Below, piece by piece: positions 1 through 11,110 of a stretch of 64,000 nucleotides of DNA; position 1 is the first letter of the stretch; each line of letters starts with the position of its first letter. The translations under genes were made by a program, and so were the position numbers. The stretch is from Ischnura elegans. Taxonomy: Eukaryota; Arthropoda; Insecta; Odonata; Coenagrionidae. The DNA is taken from contig NC_060254.1 of assembly GCF_921293095.1 (NCBI RefSeq), positions 105,858,917-105,922,916 on the forward strand. The letters are read 5' to 3'. The notes beneath the pieces were generated by a model, which saw only the letters and a list, made by a program, of their open reading frames with translations, was not told the DNA's origin and searched no databases.

Positions 1-425
1 CATATCCCACAAAAATCCCTCTTTTTCCCTTGGCATCCCACTTTTGTCTCTTCTGAGATGGCACATGAGCATAGACTTCTGATCCAAAAGCTCTGAGCTT
101 TTCAAAATCTCCAAAAGGTTTACCGAACCATAACTCATAAGGAGTTTTGCCTTTTATTGAGCTTGTTCCAGTTCTATTGATCACATACACTGCAGTATTA
201 ACTGCTTCGGCCCAAAATTCTTTGCTCAGTTTCTTATTCAACAACATTGTTCTAGCTGATTCTACCAAAGTTCTCATCTCACGTTCAGCTTTCCCATTTT
301 GCTCAGGATTGTAGGGCACAGATTTTTGATGACAAATGCCCTCACCTTCAAATATTTTTCTTACTTCCATATTTACAAACTCAGATCCATTGTCACTTCT
401 AAAAATTTTAATCCCTTTTCCAGTC
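1..425 (-). pseudogene. Copia integrase catalytic core, continued in a shifted frame
   Basis: Translating the minus strand in the frame next to the 547-codon frame gives the remaining integrase core. It has the second catalytic Asp in FRSDNGSEFVN, the catalytic Glu in YNPEQNGKAER, then the conserved INRTG and ELWFGKP motifs and the start of the C-terminal region. All three DDE residues are therefore present but split by a single-base frame change around 410-425. No stop is seen from there to the window edge. A sequencing or assembly error at that base is a possible alternative. Confidence 0.85.
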
Positions 426-2051
426 TGATTTTATAAAAACTTTCAGCTTTTCTTTCACTTCGCTTTTATTTCTTAGAAAATATACTACTTTGAAGTGTGA
501 TAGGTCATCTTTCAATAACAGAAAATACTTGCTTCCTCCAATCGACTCTGTCTCCATCGGTCCACATAGGTCTGCATGTATTAATTCACATATGCTTTTA
601 GAGCTACTGCTGCTTGGAGTGAATTTTCTTTTTGCATATTTCCCTTCTACACAGGAACTGCAAAACTTGAGGTTATTTTCTATAAATGGAATCTTATTTT
701 CTTCTAAAACTCTCTCCACTAAGGTGAAGTTTTGATGACAAAATCTATTATGCCACTCCTGCAAAGTTTCGGATTTCTTTGCCAAATATAACTCACCAGT
801 TGATTGCCTGGTTGTTCGAAAATCCATTACGTATAATTTACCGGATCGAATTGCTTGTGCACAGATTTTATTGTCCATGTTCTTCAATACGCATTTCTTA
901 TCATCAGACTCCAGTTTGTATCCCTTATCTAGGGCTATTCCCATAGAAAAAAGGTTAGTTTTAAGTTCAGGCACATACAAGACATTATTAAGGATTGTTT
1001 CCATCCATTCTTCACCGTTGTTCGCCAGAAGTTTTACCGTCCCGCAACCAACCGCATCCAGCGTTGATCCGTCTCCAATTTTTATTTTCTTGGGTTCGCT
1101 AATCTCTTGGTATTCCTTAAATATTCCAATTTCATTGCACATGTGTTCGCTGGCTCCGCTGTCTAAGTACCAAATTTCTTCATTTACTCGTTCATTGAAA
1201 AATGCAGTAGAACTGATGAATGCATTTTTGCCTGTTTTATCTTTCCTTTCTTCATCCTTCAGGAAACGGCATTGCTTAATAAAATGTCCCGGTCTCTTGC
1301 AGTGATGACACACTTTTTGATTTTTCGATCTTTCTCGGAAATAACAGTTCTTTTCTTCGTGATTGTTTTTCTTACAAATACTGCAAAACAATGGTTTGCT
1401 ATTACATTTATTTTGGTTCCTCGAGTATTTCGTTTCCGCTCTTAATGCTGAGTTCTGTATTACTTCATCGTTAGAGCTTTTAAATTTTTGTTCCTCTGCC
1501 GCCAATCTCGCTACGAAGTTTTCAATTGTTCTTTCGTCTTTCGCGGTAGACTCCCATGCCGTGCTGAAGTTTTGATAATCAGTGGGCAGCACACTAAGTA
1601 TCTTCGTTATTAACATGGTTTCATCAATATTTTGCTGTAGCATTTTAAGTTTGTGAACTATTGATTGGATGTTGGAAATATTCGTCATTATGTCGGCACT
1701 CTTCTCGAAACGGAAATTGTAGAACTGTTGCAGTAAATTACACTTCTGTTGCTCTGTATCACGTTCGTATATATTCGCCAGGGTTTTAAACATATCATGG
1801 GCAGTAACACAAGACATAATATGCACCATTATCTTTTTATCAATAGTCGTTATTATATACTTTTGTGACTTGGCGTCCATCATCTTCCAGTGACGTACGT
1901 CTTTTTCATTTTTCACATCAGCCAGACGTTGAATTCCGTCGACCACGTCCAGTAGGCCACTTGCTCGGAAGAATATTCGTATTTGGAACTTCCACAATTC
2001 GAAAGTTTCAGCTCCTTTTAGTATTTGAATGTTCGATAGATCTTCTGTCAT
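408..2051 (-). CDS. Copia Gag-protease-integrase polyprotein (547 aa, N-terminal part)
   Basis: The N-terminal ~190 residues match the copia-type Gag (UBN2/DUF4219) pattern. Two CCHC zinc knuckles follow: C223-x2-C-x4-H-x4-C236 (CSICKKNNHEEKNC) and C248 to C261 (CHHCKRPGHFIKQC). They bind element RNA in the capsid. The aspartic protease active site is D297-S-G (WYLDSGASEHM). A GAG-pre-integrase zinc domain (H..H, CSSC) spans about residues 425-475, and the first integrase catalytic Asp is in HADLCGP near 490. The start ATG lies about 140 bases inside the LTR/primer site and opens MTEDLSNIQ, a normal copia start. The frame ends after KSDWKRD, where homology continues in another frame, so the stop is a mutation rather than the natural end. 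Confidence 0.9.
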   Translation of the reverse strand: MTEDLSNIQILKGAETFELWKFQIRIFFRASGLLDVVDGIQRLADVKNEKDVRHWKMMDAKSQKYIITTIDKKIMVHIMSCVTAHDMFKTLANIYERDTEQQKCNLLQQFYNFRFEKSADIMTNISNIQSIVHKLKMLQQNIDETMLITKILSVLPTDYQNFSTAWESTAKDERTIENFVARLAAEEQKFKSSNDEVIQNSALRAETKYSRNQNKCNSKPLFCSICKKNNHEEKNCYFRERSKNQKVCHHCKRPGHFIKQCRFLKDEERKDKTGKNAFISSTAFFNERVNEEIWYLDSGASEHMCNEIGIFKEYQEISEPKKIKIGDGSTLDAVGCGTVKLLANNGEEWMETILNNVLYVPELKTNLFSMGIALDKGYKLESDDKKCVLKNMDNKICAQAIRSGKLYVMDFRTTRQSTGELYLAKKSETLQEWHNRFCHQNFTLVERVLEENKIPFIENNLKFCSSCVEGKYAKRKFTPSSSSSKSICELIHADLCGPMETESIGGSKYFLLLKDDLSHFKVVYFLRNKSEVKEKLKVFIKSDWKRD

Positions 2052-2170
2052 TGTTGCCGAGTGCGTTATTTTTACAATCTTCTTTTAGTTTTTTTTTTAA
2101 CACCAATTTTATCTTTTTTCTTTCTTCTATTTTTTTACGTTTTCCTCGGAATCTAAGCGTTCGGTGGATA

Positions 2171-2191
2171 CTGGTGTCTGGGTCCATGACC
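2171..2191 (-). other. Primer-binding site matching the initiator tRNA-Met anticodon arm (half-tRNA priming)
   Basis: Immediately inside the LTR the minus strand reads GGTCATGGACCCAG. Its complement, CTGGGTCCATGACC, resembles the anticodon stem-loop of initiator tRNA-Met around the CAT anticodon, not the 3' CCA end. Drosophila copia has GGTTATGGGCCCAG at the same place and is primed by an internally cleaved half of the initiator tRNA, so the same mechanism is inferred here. Two positions differ from the Drosophila site. Confidence 0.7.
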
Positions 2192-2322
2192 TGTTGAAAC
2201 TTCCAGTAATTCTGTAATTATTTTACTAATAACTTCACACAACGCACAGGACAATATTATTTTTCTTCAACTCAAACAGTAACTAATAAACAGATTAGAT
2301 CTCTTAGATACAATATTCAACA
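2192..2322 (-). repeat. Copia 5' LTR, 131 bp
   Basis: The LTR is bounded by a perfect 7-bp inverted repeat, TGTTGAA / TTCAACA, with the TG...CA ends usual for LTRs. The element-sense start TGTTGAATATTG resembles the start of the Drosophila copia LTR (TGTTGGAATAT). It abuts the primer-binding site without a gap. The outer flank begins GATCT, which would be the 5-bp target duplication. This cannot be checked because the other LTR is outside the window. It is short compared with the 276 bp of Drosophila copia. Confidence 0.72.
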
Positions 2323-2690
2323 GATCTCAATTGCCTCCCTGATTATTCTCGGCTAGTAGCGGCCTTCTTTGTTCAAAAGAGAGGCGTCGTCAAAGTCAAT
2401 ATTGTGCCTCGGTCCACTCCATTGGTGTTCCGCCACCGCTGACTGGGTAAAATGTCTATTTTTTACGTCCCTTCTGTGCTCTTCCCTGATAAAAATAAAC
2501 TCCACCATGGTGGGTTAAGAAAGGGTAGTAGCCTTCATGGTGGGTAATTACCCTTGCACAACCCACGCCCTACCCAACAACGACCCAAGGTGATTATGAC
2601 TTGGAAAATCTTGAAATAAAACCGATTTTCCAAAACCAGCAAAAAAATCAGTCTTCGACGGAAACGGTACGCACTACACGGTACAATGGG

Positions 2691-3024
2691 TTAAGGGTAA
2701 GGGAAGGATAGAAAAATCCTTCGTCTACCCTTCCGTGGGACTTAGCATTTATAACTGAGGAAAACATATCGACATTGCCTCCTCAGCTACTTTCACCTGC
2801 TAAAGAGCATTGAGTTCTGTACAAGAACGTAAGCAGTCTTTGAATCGTAATCGCCCTACCCACTATTAAGGGGAAGGGAAGGATAGAAAAATCCTTCGTC
2901 TACCCTTCCTTGGGACTTAGCATTTATAACTGAGGAAAACATATCGACATTGCCTCCTCAGCTACTTTCACCTGCTAAAGAGCATTGAGTTATGTACAAG
3001 AACGTAAGCAGTCTTTGAATCGTA
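2691..3024 (+). repeat. 159-bp direct duplication (2691-2849 and 2866-3024)
   Basis: The two copies have the same length and I see only three mismatches between them. They are separated by 16 bp. They lie inside the CCCTGATAAA element and contain the TCCTTCGTCTACCCTTCC segment and a CATTTATAACTGAGG segment. The near identity shows the duplication is younger than most of the surrounding relics. Confidence 0.9.
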
Positions 3025-3213
3025 CCCTCCGCCCCCCGAAATATAAAAACACAATCATTTTCCTTCATAAAAGAAAACAAAATATTGAAAAATAATGAAT
3101 TTAAGAATATTTCTTTAACTATAGAAGTTTTTTCGATCATGAAAAGTGTTGGAATTAGTTGAAAACCCAATACTTAGTATCCTGTTTTTCAAAAATTTCC
3201 CCACCCGGTTTTG

Positions 3214-3258
3214 GACACCCCCCCCCCCCCCCGAACGGAATTCCTGGTTACGCCACTG
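3214..3258. mobile_element. hAT-type miniature element terminus with poly-C tract
   Basis: Read on the minus strand the segment begins CAGTGGCGTAACCAGGAATT, followed by a long G run. This is the same terminal style (CAGTGGCG...G-tract) seen in the hAT-like miniature elements at 37.9, 50.3, 55.9 and 61.1 kb. The partner terminus is not recognised, so this is taken as a truncated copy. Confidence 0.5.
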
Positions 3259-3877
3259 TACACAATAGATTATATAATTGTGTGAAAAAAGCTCAGTTAG
3301 AAGTTCTTTCATTCACATTTTTAGGATGTAACCTATTTGTGTGGCTGACAATGGGACATGGGGGGAGTGATGTTCGGTATTTGTATGCCTATCTTATTTT
3401 CTGAAACGAAAAAGTCACAGCTTTCTTCCACATAGACTCGGGTGCGAATCTCATCTTAAGATTTTGTAGTATAAGATCCGTTGAGAAGCCTTTCCTAACT
3501 AGTACTTCGATAGCCGAAGTTCTTAAGGAACTACTTCTTCAGCCTCCAATATGTAGGTTTACTGTCTTATAATTTTAGAAATCACTGTTATAATTCATCC
3601 CCATTAGTTTAATTTAGTTGCTTCGCGATTTGTTTTTAATTTTTATGTTTATTTATGGATTTTTAGTTTTAATATTAGTCCTACACTTCCTGTACCCTTC
3701 ATTGAGGCTGGCAGAACCCTTCCCTTACACTCCAGGAAGGAGAGGGCCTACCCACCAATGTTCTAAAATACCCTTCGTGTACCCTTGCTGAAGGGTATAG
3801 GAAGGGTACACCTATCCTTCCTTTACCCTCAATGGAGGGTAGACCTCTCCTCAATGGAGGAGTTTATTTTATCAGGG

Positions 3878-5863
3878 TTGGACTCGGCATTTCAGTGCTC
3901 GTGATGTTTGGTCGATGTAGGAATCACCGCCGCTGCATTGTGGAGGAGTGGCAGCCCTCCAAAAACACAGCATCATGACCAGATTCGAATACCCTCGTCA
4001 ACATGAAAGACCACACCCTAAAGACATCTGTGGAGGAGTATACCAGATTAAATATAAATGAAATTGTCTTATACTTCTTAGAGTCTTCTTGTCTTATACT
4101 TGTAAAAATGATTCGAAGGTTTAATGGATTTCATGTATATATTTTTTGCACACAACAAGCATATTTACGAAAATAGGAGATATATAATGATTAAATTTGG
4201 TAATCTAGACGCCATCGCTGCATTACCGCGACCAAAAATACCCCTAATTAGTGATATTGCAGTGATATTGTTTCAAGTTCAAATTCTTTATTTTGGGTGA
4301 CTCACGCAATAATTAATAATAGTAATTTCAATAATTAGAATATCTTTTATGAGAAAATAACTTCCCGTAGGTTTTTCCCTCGGTTGCAATTGCAATATTA
4401 TATTGATTATATCGAGAAACACATTTTCCGGAAATGCGAGAAAAATTAACCAACGTGATACTTTTCGTATCGTGTTTTGATGACACAGCGGTTACTTTTG
4501 AAAATTTTTAGACACGAAATGAAGATATGCACGTTATATTACCTACTCGGTGAAATATTTATTCTTGGTTAGCATCAGCAAGAACTTAAAAGGAAATGGT
4601 GTAACCTAGAACCCAACTGATAATGTGCAGTATATTCTCTATATTCATCTTATTTTCAATGCTTGGTTCCAAAAAATTAATATATTATAGTCATAGCCGA
4701 TACATTATCGAGAGGTACTTACTTTAAAGCAGTTTCTCCTTCTACCGTGTAAATTACATCTTTTGTAGCAGGTTTGAAATGACCAAAATGGTTAAAATAA
4801 TTTGATAGTCTATTTATTAGCTTCATTACATTTTTAAAGATTTTACATGGATGAAAATACGTGTCGAAAGATATTTAAACTGTCAATAATGTAGCACATT
4901 TAAAACGGATTTATATACTCACCATTATTCCTAGTACTTCATTTCCACCATCCCTCAAAAGATATGCTTCCTCTTTTCTCAGAAATTGGTCTTCATATTC
5001 TTTTTCCTCTTTGATTTCCTTTCACTTTCCATGCAGAAGAACAGAAAACTTGAAAACTCGCGCTCGCCCCGTTCCAAGCACACCCTCGCAACTCAACACT
5101 GGGCTTCGGATGATAGAAAAAAACTGCTGGGGGTGTTTCAGAGTCTCCCCTTCCGAGCGAATCGGGAGACTTGACGCGGATTCTACGTCACTTCCTAGCG
5201 GCCAGGAAATCCGTGCGTTTCAGACTAGCTTCCTATCGACTGAAGGACGGCTTTCCGATAGGATAGAAGTCGAGTGGGCTATAGGTGAAGGAAGCTCATT
5301 CCGGTTGGGAATGGTGATATGTTATACTGTTGGTTTTTATTAAGTATTTGGTTCTAATAAAATAATACCACTTTATTTCATGAGTGCTGATGCATGTGGA
5401 TATTCTGATAGAGTAATATTGGTGTAAGTGACTTTAATTCTCGTGTAAATTAGACAATAAATGCGCAGACTGTATCACTGTCGGTGCAAGTTCATTTGCG
5501 TTGTTATTTGGACGAGTAATTTGGCAAAAAGAACGTTAAACAAGTTGGAATGCATGGCGTAATGACTTACAAATATGTAGGTAGCATTATGCATTGGAAA
5601 TGTGTCCGTGGGTTTGAAAGTATAACAGTTTGTCTAGTTTGATATGATTGTGTGCATGACCATTGGCATCGCAGTTACATGGGAATTAGGCGTGGTAACG
5701 TGCGTAATACAGTTGATTCTATAGAGCACATCCTAAATATTCGTTTTAATATGAGATGTTAGTTCAAGCATAACGGGAACAGCCACGGTAGCAACTATAC
5801 GGAAGCACCCTCACACAATCTTTTCATATATACTCCACAAATTTCGACGTCCTTCCCATGAGA
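3878..5863. other. No gene recognised
   Basis: AT-rich unique-looking sequence with short chance frames only. Positions 4986-5343 hold two overlapping frames with no recognisable domain. A small stem (CCTATCG...CGATAGG) lies near 5232-5266. I see no splice-bounded exon or terminal repeat. Confidence 0.5.
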
Positions 5864-6152
5864 AATAGGGTGGTTTGCTATTGTTTTTTTATTCAGATTA
5901 TTACTCCTGGAGTACGTATTTCACGCTTTTAGATTTTTAAATTACGATACCTATTTTTCGCGATGAAATGAAAATTGAAAAATTTCAAGCGCGCGTAAAC
6001 GCGACGGGTAAGCATGAATGCCGGGAAAACTCCCGTGTGACGTCGTTCTGGTACCCGCTGCCGCAAGTAAAGTGACCTTGGGGCGAGGCTCTGAGCGCTG
6101 ATACGACGCAGGATGCTAGCATGTAGCAGGGTACCATGCTAGCTGATGGCGC

Positions 6153-6349
6153 TTTTTATTTATTTATTTATTTATCACAATCCCCGTAAACAGCACATAA
6201 CGGCCTTTTACAACGAGGGATTTCAATATTAACAGAGTACAACACAAACATCCATGCCCTGGAGAGGGATCACCTACCCAGGCGGGATTCGAACCCGCGA
6301 CCTGCGGTTTGGCAGGCGAGGACTTTACCCCGCCGCCACCGAGGCCGGC
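6153..6349 (-). mobile_element. tRNA-derived SINE
   Basis: On the minus strand it starts GCCGGCCTCGGTGGCGGCGG and has a tRNA-like head. The RNA polymerase III B box GGTTCGAATCC (6285-6295) sits in a foldable T-arm. A tRNA-unrelated body of about 110 bp follows, and it ends in an (ATAA)n tail, seen on the plus strand as TTTATTTATTTATTTAT. It is moved in trans by LINE proteins. It is inserted in copy A of the AATAGGG family, so it is younger than that element. Confidence 0.85.
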
Positions 6350-6359
6350 AATCCGGCCG

Positions 6360-6423
6360 GATTAAGTATTAATAATCCTTATTTAAACCGCTTGGCTTAA
6401 ATAAGGATTATTAATACTTAATC
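6360..6423. repeat. Perfect 27-bp inverted repeat (hairpin) beside the SINE
   Basis: Arms 6360-6386 and 6397-6423 are exact reverse complements around a 10-base loop, ACCGCTTGGC. Sister copies B (51.5 kb) and C (25.0 kb) have only one arm-like stretch at this place (TTAATACC and AATAAGG words). The second arm therefore looks like a local inverted duplication made in this copy. Confidence 0.85.
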
Positions 6424-6750
6424 AAACGGGGAAAACTGTCCTACCTTAGCCAGTTTTAAAAGGTGATTATTAAGACATGTTTCCCTGATCTCTGTGCCTC
6501 ATGCATGCATTTGTAACCTCAGACGCTGTAAAACTCCTATCTACTCGTATGGAAACTGTGACGTTACGTGGAGTGGCATCGTATGGGCGCCAATCTGGCC
6601 TCTTTCAAATGAGGATAAAATTGACCGTTGCCATTCGTCTAAACCGGTATTTCTAAAACCAAATAATTTGTATATTATGAATACAGTAATGGTGGATAAG
6701 GCATCGCAATCGACGCCTTTCGTTTTCTTTGATGAAGGAAACTACCCAAT

Positions 6751-9700
6751 TATACAAAATGATCATCGACTTACCCCGAAATATTTACCCAGATATATAT
6801 GGAATTCTGTCGGGCGTGCAGTCCAGCAGTCCGGAGACGGCTGCTGGCTGCGGGGATCACCGTACTCAACGGATGTTGGAAAGTGAATCTTTTAAACCAG
6901 GCGATTGATATAAAATCTATAATTAGACACGAACCCTTCTTTTCGTGCGCTACGTGTTTAAACAAATTTCACAATTAGAAACCTGCACTAACGGCGAATT
7001 TCTTTAAGAGCTATTTGACATGCATTCATTTAATGAATTTTAAAATAGGAAAAAGAGAATGTATGTAATTGTTTCTTAAGGTAACACTCTGGGGTCTAGT
7101 TGCTGTGATAACTAGAGTTATATATTTATATCAGTCATAACTAATTGCTCCCTGTGTAACCGGGTACAAATGCTAGTGGAGGCGGAGATTTTTCAAATAT
7201 TGCACCTTGCTTGCCGTAGCACTTTGAGGACGGCGTTTGGAACACATCCCTCTGTTCTTCGGAGGGTATGACAAGCCGCCATAACAATGAATACTTACCA
7301 CAAATACTGACTTGATAGAACTACCATGGAACTGCTTTTTCTTTACCTCTTCACTCTTTCTGCTGCTCCTCCGTAGTGGCTGATGTTTTCACTTTATTTA
7401 TTATTAAAATATTGTTATACATTTAATTTTCTAAAATCAAGTAAGTGATTCTGATGGGTTGTTACAAATGCTAATGCCTCAAATTATGGCATCGAAAAAA
7501 ATTATCGTTAAAATATTTTACAGCAAACCTGGGCATTGCCAAAAAATCATCCATGAACCTCATTAATTGAGCTACAATAGATAAATACATAAATATCTCG
7601 CTGCAGTATCTATTCGTCGTCAAGCATAGTCAATAAGTTATTATTATTTAATACATTTATTAGTGACCATGTGGCAAACATGGTTAAGTCAAAATCATCT
7701 GGAACTCTCTTCTTCCGTGATGCCTTGTGATATGGTATTCGTCCGAAACTTAAGGGAAGCCGCTAAAACCCCCAAATAGACCACCGTGTCCTCATCAGGG
7801 CTGGTGAATAGATGGCGTAGAGTGTCCGCTGTGTTGTCTTGCGTCGCGCTCTCGTTGTCCTTTGCATTATTCGTACAGCGGATTTCATGGTGATGCTATT
7901 TGTGAGGTGCTGTGTTTTAAATAAATCGGAATTAGTCCACTACATTATAACAATCTTTTATGATTGAAAAAACTCGTCCTTTTTGTTATAGCCTAGACAA
8001 TAAGGCTCAGATCATTGAGATAATTTACAATATATGTTTAAATTCAATCGTGGAGAACAGTTCCCATAAGTTCCCATTGCCACACCAATTGTTTTATGGC
8101 CACATGCGCATTTTTCAGGAAGTAATTGAACATTTATTATTTATATTATTGATTGAATCATTTATTTTCTCAACTAATAGACTTAGTAATTAGAGAATAA
8201 AAGAGAGACAAGATGCCGCTGAAGGAAGGTAGATAGGAGAGAAATACATGGTACTTAATGGGCGTAAGATGAAATTTAGAATGATTTAATAAAGTAGGTT
8301 TTATGCTATATCAAATTGGAATTTTAAGTATTTCATGTTATCTTATATTGGCTAGGTCGCGTAGAAATTTTCTTTCAGAAACATGTGGCAGATATTAACT
8401 TCGACGATGTTGTGAATTTTGGATTAATTTTTCTCGAGCACCTACCTCACATGTGACTCTAAAATAACTTTATAAAGAAGAAGACCAATGGACATCAAGT
8501 CATATTAGAATCACATGATGACCAATGAAAAATATATTCAATCGTGTGAAAAGAAGTTACTCTAAATTTTAAGATTAAGTAGCGCTCAGATAGTATGAGT
8601 ATCATGGTAGACTACCTGAGATTAGAATTTGATGAAAAGAACGATTTTTCCCTCATCCGTCCGCCCTCCCAATGGCCATCAACCGCTCATTCCAGAAACA
8701 CACCGGCACCATCTGTTCCCCAACACCATCGCAAGCCGCGCTGTCCTGGACTTGGGCCACAGATGTTCTCTCAGTTGGACATGGGGAGATAGCAGGTCCA
8801 CTTTGGCGACCACTGACTCGGATGCAGGATCTGGGGAAGGGAGAAGGTGGAAAGCGATCGGTGACTCTGCGCCCGCCAGCCCTTCCGTTCTTTTGGACGC
8901 TGAGTGCAATTTCAATCTATTGCATGGATGGAGGAAGGGTACTGCAGGCAGCGGGCAACTCCACACCCTCCTTACCACAAGCTCAGTCATCTGAGAACAT
9001 AAGTTGTCCGTTTAAGGCTAGTAGCAAGCCTCATTAACAATATAACAGCCATTGATTCTCTCGCGTTGTGAGAACCATGGAGCAACAAGAACGAAATTTG
9101 ATGAATGGGAATTGAAATTTCTTGTCCTTCATGCTTTTAAAAGAGATATATAAAAAAATCAACTGTGGCCAAGGTTTAGACGTATAACATACTTACGACA
9201 TATGACACCTGAAAGAAAGATACAGCATAAGCAATGGAGGCATTAAAAATCACCAAGCAAACAAATGAAATTCAGGCGATCTTCAAACAATCGAATTATT
9301 ATGCTTCTTTGTTTTGGGACAAATGAGGCGTGTTACTTTTCGATTTCATTCTGCCGGGTTTAACGATAAATGCAAATGCTTGGTGTAAATAACACGCCGA
9401 TTGCGCGGAGCCATTCAAAATAAAATAAGAGACGTGCTGAATTCTGTAAGTGTTCTGATGCATGACACCGCCCGTCCCCTAAGCGCTTGTGCTACCCAAC
9501 TGTTCTTTGAGCAATTTCAATGGGGCGTTTACGATAACCCTCCTTTCCAATAATGAACTTGCGATTTTTGACTTGCATATTTCGCGGAGTGACTAGGAAA
9601 AAGCGTTTAAAAGCGGACGATTAGATTCAGGAAAGCGGTAAAATCATTGAAAGGCATTCGCAGCAACGTTCTATGGAGAACAACCTTCGCCGAGGCCATT

Positions 9701-10720
9701 GCATCGAAAATGAAGCAAATGTGTACTTATTGTTTAGCAATGAATTGATTTTTGTTCGATCACTTTTTCTTTTAGTCATGACCCATTGGAGATAGAAAAA
9801 AACAGCCCTCGGTAATGAGAAAGAATATACAAAGAATAATAACAAAATAATCAATACTCAGGTACAGAATATTAAATCAGGAAGATCAAAAAGATGACAG
9901 AAAATACTGAACACGAATGAAAATAATCAGGTATATAAATTTAGCCATTACATCTTAACTATCTATACTTGAGGTGGTTGGTTGGTCGGGGGATCAGAAA
10001 ACTAAAATCCTCGTCACCTACCGCCATCGCACCAACCTCCACCTAGGCATAAAATTATGCAATAAATAAAAGCGGTGATGGCATAAGATAAGTAATGTAT
10101 TGCAGTTCTGGATAGCACAGTTCATCCTATAAAAAGGAAGTCACATTTGGATGGAAGTTAATCCCGTGATACTTTATAGTTGAGTTGAGCCTTTAAAGCT
10201 CACTATAATAATCGAGTTAGAACTTATCATGAAAAACATTAATCACATTTTTCTCGCGTGTATAATGATTAAGAAGTTCTCCTTGGTGTTCATGTTTGGT
10301 AATAGGATACATAAAAACATGAAAGGAAATGTGTAAACTTAAATATTTTAACTTAAGAATTCACCGTGTAACCAAACCAATTAAGCAGGCGATTGAACAG
10401 AAATTACTGCATGTTCTAAATCTTCTAATTCAACATAATTCTCTGCGTGCCACTTTTCGGATGTTTGGCAGGGGATGATTAATCACCATCTTGCAGCATG
10501 CAAGAAGACCACCGCTCCCAAACCGCACGGTCATTGTAATATTACGCAGAAATGGTCCGTCCATATATACGCATAATATACGTCCATATCAGGGGATTTG
10601 GTTCATAAATTCACGTGTTCACTCGTACTTGAAATTTCATTTGCTTTAATACAGTTAAGTTAACATAAGAGCTCACTCTGCGACTATACGCAGTAAAGCG
10701 TACCTCGTGACCTAAGTGCG
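6751..10720. other. No gene recognised
   Basis: Mostly AT-rich. Positions 8641-9000 are clearly GC-richer and open in several frames on both strands at once, which points to low stop density rather than coding. No domain is visible in those translations. Positions 7786-7900 are also GC-richer, without a recognisable motif. I see no terminal repeats or splice-bounded exons. Confidence 0.45.
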
Positions 10721-11104
10721 TGACGTCAGGAGAGGAATGTTGAGGGTCTCATTTGTGGCACCCTCATTCCCTTTCCCCCAACCCCTCTTCTTCTCCTTCA
10801 ATACCTCCCCTTAACAACCAGCTCTCCACCCTACGACGCGCCAACCGAACGCCTTCGCGATGCACTTGGACTCGAAATCAGGCCGGCAATTTTGACTCTG
10901 ACTTGAGCTATTTGTTCACGGCAACCTCCCCTGATATCCTAAGTGATTCCCCGCCCTCTTTACCTCTCAGGACTGTATGTTAGAAGCAGTGCGTCACTTT
11001 GGGTTTGCCCCTAATTCCTCATTCCATCATACCTAGTTAAGTTTGAGCCTCACAGCAGTTCGGATAGGGTAAGGAGGTGTGTCCTCCCTCGCAGAAGGGT
11101 ACGG
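10721..11104 (+). promoter_or_regulatory. Candidate CRE promoter and first exon
   Basis: A full cAMP-response element TGACGTCA lies at 10721-10728. A pyrimidine-rich GC island follows, and a consensus splice donor, ACGG|GTAAGT, has its GT at 11105. The segment before the donor contains CAGTTCGG, similar to the CAGTTCGCGG start of the better candidate first exon at 15.0 kb, which also has a CRE upstream. It may be an alternative upstream promoter of the same transcription unit. This is inference from motifs only. Confidence 0.3.
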
Positions 11105-11110
11105 GTAAGT

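Larger units (their letters stand above)
1..2322 (-). mobile_element. Ty1/copia LTR retrotransposon, 5' portion (rest lies left of the window)
   Basis: Read on the minus strand the order is LTR, primer-binding site, untranslated leader, Gag with zinc knuckles, aspartic protease, pre-integrase zinc domain and integrase. This is the copia order, with integrase before reverse transcriptase. Reverse transcriptase, RNase H and the 3' LTR should lie beyond position 1. The element looks fairly young because a frame of 547 codons is still open, but a frame change near 410-425 separates the first part of the integrase from its catalytic core, so this copy is probably dead. The family assignment is very secure; the lineage inside copia is not resolved. 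Confidence 0.93.
2484..3877. mobile_element. Non-autonomous DNA element with CCCTGATAAA terminal inverted repeats
   Basis: The left end CCCTGATAAAAATAAACTCC and the right end (reverse complement CCCTGATAAAATAAACTCC) are inverted repeats with one indel. Just inside both ends are many AAGGGTA/TACCCTT words that can pair with each other. No transposase frame is seen in its 1.4 kb. Only TT is common to both flanks, so the superfamily is not fixed. A hAT-like terminus with a C-tract lies inside (3214-3258). Confidence 0.62.
5864..6750 (+). mobile_element. AATAGGG-family miniature DNA element, copy A (contains a SINE)
   Basis: The left end AATAGGGTGGTTTGCT and the right end (reverse complement TTGGGTAGTTTCCTTC) are inverted repeats. 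The body matches copy B at 51190-51857 and the split copy at 24644-26442, sharing CTCCTGGAGTACGTATTTCA near the left and GGCGCCAATCTGGCC near the right. It encodes no transposase. Extra length against the 668-bp copy B comes from the SINE at 6153-6349 and a hairpin at 6360-6423. Confidence 0.75.

Noticed and set aside
8595-9037. Several overlapping open frames of 65-121 codons on both strands
   Set aside because: All frames are open together because the segment is GC-rich; none shows a domain, splice signals or a biased composition typical of coding DNA.
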